Positions 6,859 to 9,312 of a stretch of DNA of 9,312 bases are shown here, one piece after another. How positions within the stretch are numbered: position 1 is the first letter of the stretch; every line of letters starts with the position of its first letter. The notes beneath the pieces are model-generated. The model was not told where the DNA came from, did no database searches, and saw only the letters and a program-made list of their open reading frames with translations. The position numbers were made by a program, and so were the translations under genes. The DNA comes from JAWVZU01 sp033722075. GTDB taxonomy: Bacteria; Pseudomonadota; Gammaproteobacteria; Xanthomonadales; SZUA-38. The stretch covers positions 1 through 9,312 of the forward strand of contig JAWVZU010000157.1 in the NCBI GenBank assembly GCA_033722075.1, written 5' to 3'.

Positions 6859-7593
6859 GTGGCGCGCAAGCTGATACGGATCGCCGGGGCGCTCGGTTCG
6901 AGCGTGAAGGACCTCGCCCCCATCCTGATCGTCGTGCTGTTCTTCCAGCTTGCCGTGCTGCAGCAGCCCTTGCCGAACCTGATCGATACGGCCATCGGTG
7001 TGGTTCTGGTCATCCTGGGGCTGACCTTTTTCATCAACGGCCTGGAACTGGGTCTCTTTCCCATCGGCGAGTCGATCGCCAACGCATTCGCCCGCAAGGG
7101 CAGCGTGCTCTGGCTGCTGCTTTTCGCGTTTGCACTCGGGTTCGGGACCACGGCCGCCGAGCCTGCATTGATCGCCGTTGCGGCCGAGGCTGCCGCCATC
7201 GCGGCCGACGCGGCCATCATCGACAACACCGACGCGGCCCGGCAGAGCTATGCCTTCGGGTTGCGCATGACCGTCGCCGTTTCGGTGGGCACCGCCATCG
7301 TGATCGGCGTGTTCCGGATCATCAAGGGCTGGCGTATCGACCTCATGATCATGATCGGTTACGCGCTGGTGGTGGTGATGACGCTCCTCGCGCCGCGCGA
7401 GATCATCGGCATCGCCTATGACTCCGGCGGGGTCACGACCTCGACCATCACCGTTCCGCTGGTCACGGCGCTGGGCGTTGGACTGGCCTCGTCGCTCAAG
7501 GGCCGGAACCCCATGCTGGATGGATTCGGCCTGATTGCCTTCGCCTCGCTGACGCCGATGATCTTCGTCATGGCCTACGGGATGGTGATCTGA
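6859..7593 (+). CDS. umpA: DUF1538 membrane protein A, probable half of a Na+(Li+,K+)/H+ antiporter
   Basis: This protein of about 244 residues is very hydrophobic, with several predicted membrane helices (for example about 18-34, 43-64, 83-96, 136-152, 163-178 and 197-211). It has two motifs shared with the next gene: GFGTTAAEPAL at 94-104 and DSGGVTTS at 188-195. Both lie beside or within membrane segments and probably line the transport path. The family is DUF1538. From memory, the paired DUF1538 proteins UmpA and UmpB of a Halomonas species were reported as a two-component Na+(Li+,K+)/H+ antiporter. An Ala-rich loop with some acidic residues at about 106-128 is longer than in the partner. 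There is no ATG near the N-terminus. I prefer the GTG at 6859, which has AGG 6 bases upstream. A TTG at 6793 would add 22 Ser/Arg/Pro-rich residues unlike the rest of the protein. The stop overlaps the next start (TGATG), so equal expression of the two subunits is likely. Confidence 0.85.
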   Translation: MARKLIRIAGALGSSVKDLAPILIVVLFFQLAVLQQPLPNLIDTAIGVVLVILGLTFFINGLELGLFPIGESIANAFARKGSVLWLLLFAFALGFGTTAAEPALIAVAAEAAAIAADAAIIDNTDAARQSYAFGLRMTVAVSVGTAIVIGVFRIIKGWRIDLMIMIGYALVVVMTLLAPREIIGIAYDSGGVTTSTITVPLVTALGVGLASSLKGRNPMLDGFGLIAFASLTPMIFVMAYGMVI

Positions 7594-8384
7594 TGGATCT
7601 GATCCTCCACCTGCTGGGCACCCTGCTGGCGACCATTCGGGACGTGATTCCGATTGCCGTAGTGATCTTCGGATTCCAGTTCCTGGTCCTGCGTCGGCGG
7701 ATCCCCAACTGGCGGCGGGTTGCCGTCGGTTTCGTCTATGTGATCATCGGCCTGGCCCTGTTCCTGGTGGGCCTGGAGCGAGCACTCTTTCCGCTGGGGC
7801 GGATCATGGCCGAACAGCTGACCGACCCGCTCTTCATTGCCGCCGGGGCCATCGTCGAAGAGGGCTTCCACTGGCTGAATTTCTACTGGGTCTACCTGTT
7901 CGCCTTTGCCATCGGCTTCAGCACCACCATCGCCGAGCCCTCCCTGATGGCGGTCGCCATCAAGGCCAACGAGGTGTCGGCCGGCACGGTGGGCGTCTGG
8001 GGACTGCGGATTGCCGTGGCCGTCGGAGTGGCCGTGGGCATTGCGCTGGGCAGCTACCGGATCGTGGTGGGAGATCCGATTCACAATTACATCATCGCCG
8101 GCTACGTGGTGGTGATCATCCAGACCCGTTTCGCACCGAAGATCATCGTGCCGCTGGCCTATGATTCGGGCGGAGTCACCACGTCGACGGTAACCGTTCC
8201 GCTGGTGGCTGCGCTGGGTCTGGGGCTGGCGGAGACCGTGCCCGGGCGCAGTCCGCTGATCGACGGATTCGGTCTGATTGCCTTCGCCAGCCTGTTTCCG
8301 ATCATGTCCGTCATGGCCTACGCCCAACTGGCCGAATGGAGAGCTGGGCGCCGCAAACGGCGCCGGGAGTCGCATAATGAGTAA
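7593..8384 (+). CDS. umpB: DUF1538 membrane protein B, partner of the preceding subunit
   Basis: This 263-residue polytopic inner-membrane protein is a paralogue of the one before it. The shared motifs are GFSTTIAEPSL at 108-118 and DSGGVTTS at 191-198, followed in both by TVPLV, GFGLIAFASL and VMAY segments. It starts at the ATG at 7593, sharing one base with the upstream stop. It differs from its partner by a longer aromatic stretch before motif 1 (about 88-102, GFHWLNFYWVY) and a shorter loop after it. It also has a basic, presumably cytoplasmic, C-terminal tail (residues 249-263, RRKRRRE), whereas the partner ends right after its last hydrophobic helix. The pair probably acts as a heterodimeric cation/proton antiporter, as I recall for Halomonas UmpAB. 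Substrate and direction cannot be read from the sequence. The last 40 bases of the gene include a strong hairpin, listed separately. Confidence 0.88.
   Translation: MDLILHLLGTLLATIRDVIPIAVVIFGFQFLVLRRRIPNWRRVAVGFVYVIIGLALFLVGLERALFPLGRIMAEQLTDPLFIAAGAIVEEGFHWLNFYWVYLFAFAIGFSTTIAEPSLMAVAIKANEVSAGTVGVWGLRIAVAVGVAVGIALGSYRIVVGDPIHNYIIAGYVVVIIQTRFAPKIIVPLAYDSGGVTTSTVTVPLVAALGLGLAETVPGRSPLIDGFGLIAFASLFPIMSVMAYAQLAEWRAGRRKRRRESHNE
8347..8364 (+). other. Strong RNA hairpin at the 3' end of umpB
   Basis: GGCGCCG (8347-8353) and CGGCGCC (8358-8364) are perfect 7-bp inverted copies around a CAAA loop, all G-C pairs. The stem ends 20 bases before the umpB stop and 47 bases before the PII-like start. 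No T-tract follows, so it is not a standard intrinsic terminator. It could slow RNA decay or set different transcript levels for the transporter and regulator genes. It also encodes part of the Arg-rich tail, so codon constraint alone may explain some of it. Confidence 0.55.
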
Positions 8385-8411
8385 CAGCAACATGCCAAAG
8401 AGGGGTGACCG

Positions 8412-8762
8412 ATGCATTTCAAGCTGATCGTCGTATTCGTCGAAGACGAAAAGACGGAGGACGTCATGGACGCGGCCCGGGAAGCCGGCGCGACCGGCGC
8501 CACGGTCATCAGTCACGCCCGCGGAGAAGGAATCGAGCAGAGCAAGACCTTCTTCGGTCTGACGCTGGAGACCCAGCGTGACGTGATCCTGTTCCTGGTC
8601 GAAGAACACCTCTCCAGGAAGATTCTCGAAGAGATCGGACGGGTAGGCCATTTCGATGATCAGCCCGGCACCGGGATCGCCGTGCAGATCGACATCGAAG
8701 ATGCCGTGGGCGTCAAGCATCAGATCAGGGAACTGACCGAAACCGTGGAGGAGTCGCTATGA
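8412..8762 (+). CDS. Divergent PII-like (GlnB superfamily) regulatory protein
   Basis: This 116-residue protein has the ferredoxin-like alternation and length of PII proteins. A first strand is FKLIVVFVEDE, and ATGATVISHARGEG (27-40) corresponds to the PII segment leading into the T-loop. VGHFDDQPGTGIAVQIDIED (78-97) corresponds to the B-loop and the following strand. The T-loop region (about 40-56) is short and has no Tyr, so uridylylation as in GlnB is excluded. The usual TGKIGDGK B-loop signature is also absent, so ligand binding must differ from GlnB. The family usually forms trimers that bind adenine nucleotides at subunit interfaces and dock on transporters or enzymes. Placed directly after a transporter pair and overlapping a CBS gene (ATGA), it most likely controls transporter activity, as SbtB does for SbtA and GlnK for AmtB. 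That role is inferred from context. The Shine-Dalgarno GAGGGG (8400-8405) is strong and sets the ATG start. Confidence 0.82.
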   Translation: MHFKLIVVFVEDEKTEDVMDAAREAGATGATVISHARGEGIEQSKTFFGLTLETQRDVILFLVEEHLSRKILEEIGRVGHFDDQPGTGIAVQIDIEDAVGVKHQIRELTETVEESL

Positions 8763-9169
8763 ACCGCAGCAGGATCATCCGTGTCCGCGACGTCATGGAC
8801 GAGCGTTTTCTGGAAATCGACGGCCTGAGAACGGTCAAGGAAGCGTTGGAGACGATCAAGGCCGGTGGCGCGGCCGTGCCCATCATCGTCAGAAAGCGCA
8901 ATGAGAATGACGAGTTCGGCATCGTACTGCTGGCCGACATCGCCAAGAAGGTGCTCGCCAGAGACCGGTCACCCGAGCGGGTGAACGTCTACGAGATCAT
9001 GAGCAAGCCGGTCATCAGCATTCCGCCGGACATGAACGTGCGCTACTGTGCGCGGCTTTTCGAGCAGTTCGGCCTGTCGGTGGCGCCGGTCATCGAGGGC
9101 GGCAAGATCCTCGGCATGGTGGGCTACCAGGGCCTGGTGCTCGACGGCCTGCTCGAACTCTATTCCTGA
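8759..9169 (+). CDS. Protein with two CBS domains, probable nucleotide-sensing regulator
   Basis: This 136-residue soluble protein consists almost entirely of a CBS pair. CBS1 is at about 9-66 (VRDVMDERFLEIDG, then TVKEALETIK, VPIIV and GIVLLADIAKKVL). CBS2 is at about 77-133 (VYEIMSKPVISIPPDMNV, then YCARLFEQFGLSVAPVIEGGKILGMV and LVLDGLL). Such pairs (Bateman modules) usually bind AMP, ATP, S-adenosylmethionine or related ligands and switch partner proteins, often ion transporters. The start codon overlaps the stop of the PII-like gene (ATGA) with GGAGG just upstream, so the two regulators are translationally coupled. The natural partner is the DUF1538 transporter, the PII-like protein, or both. 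No DNA-binding or catalytic domain is attached. It appears to be the last gene of the operon within the window. Confidence 0.88.
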   Translation: MNRSRIIRVRDVMDERFLEIDGLRTVKEALETIKAGGAAVPIIVRKRNENDEFGIVLLADIAKKVLARDRSPERVNVYEIMSKPVISIPPDMNVRYCARLFEQFGLSVAPVIEGGKILGMVGYQGLVLDGLLELYS

Positions 9170-9230
9170 GCGGCAACCAGACGGCGCATGCAAGAAGCGA
9201 TCACCATGAAAGCCATATATGGACGTCTCC

Positions 9231-9293
9231 CGAGTTCAAGGTTGATCAGTGCATAGCTGCTTTCCCCGTGCGTGCCCAAGGGGTTTGAACTCG
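9231..9293. repeat. Nested inverted repeat downstream of the CBS gene
   Basis: CGAGTTCAA (9231-9239) and TTGAACTCG (9285-9293) are perfect 9-bp inverted copies 45 bases apart. Inside them CCCC (9264-9267) and GGGG (9280-9283) can also pair. No T-tract follows on either strand, so it is a poor intrinsic terminator. It may be a structured RNA, a protein-binding site or chance. The rest of 9170-9312 shows no gene I can support; it is less GC-rich than the genes. Confidence 0.4.
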
Positions 9294-9312
9294 TAGAACG
9301 CGGGTCCTCGTG

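Noticed and set aside
7575..8720. 381-codon minus-strand frame opposite umpB and the PII-like gene
   Set aside because: It spans two recognised genes antisense. The Gly/Asp/His/Gln-rich translation is what reversed membrane-protein codons give.
9206..9256. 16-codon plus-strand open frame after the CBS gene
   Set aside because: It is too short, lacks a clear ribosome-binding site and shows no recognised peptide.
9163..9312. Minus-strand open frame of about 49 codons running in from the right edge
   Set aside because: Its length is not remarkable for this base composition, no motif is visible, and it would end inside the CBS gene; it could only be judged with sequence beyond the window.

Overview
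The window is GC-rich, densely coding chromosomal DNA. It looks like a gammaproteobacterium, plausibly a salt-adapted or marine one. This rests on a FimX-like c-di-GMP protein, a sucrose-synthesis operon of the kind halophiles and methanotrophs use for osmoprotection, and a paired DUF1538 (UmpAB-type) cation/proton antiporter. The genus cannot be fixed from the sequence alone. No rRNA, tRNA, CRISPR array, transposase or phage gene is visible.

Left block (1-3206, minus strand): a tight operon reading leftwards, sucrose-phosphate synthase -> sucrose-phosphate phosphatase -> PfkB-family sugar kinase (probable fructokinase, cut by the window edge). The genes overlap by 8 bp and 1 bp, so they are probably translationally coupled. 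The synthase carries a C-terminal HAD domain whose catalytic motifs are damaged, while the separate phosphatase keeps all of its motifs.

A 133-bp divergent intergenic region (3207-3339) must hold the promoters for both directions.

Middle block (3340-6785, plus strand): two c-di-GMP genes 5 bp apart. The first is a GAF/HD-GYP phosphodiesterase with all HD-GYP signature residues and a long insertion inside the catalytic domain. The second is a pseudo-receiver/GGDEF/EAL protein in which every catalytic signature is degenerate, as in the pilus regulator FimX. Together they look like an eraser plus a reader of c-di-GMP.

Right block (about 6859-9169, plus strand): two paralogous DUF1538 membrane proteins with a TGATG overlap, then a divergent PII-like protein, then a two-CBS-domain protein with an ATGA overlap. 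The first two match what I recall of the UmpAB Na+(Li+,K+)/H+ antiporter. The last two look like dedicated nucleotide-sensing regulators of that transporter, and this four-gene module is the most interesting part of the window. A perfect 7-bp stem with a 4-nt loop sits at the 3' end of the second transporter gene, just before the regulators.

The last 143 bp (9170-9312) have no supportable gene, only a 9-bp inverted repeat with a shorter nested one. Several long open frames antisense to the real genes are shadows of GC-rich codon usage and were left out.
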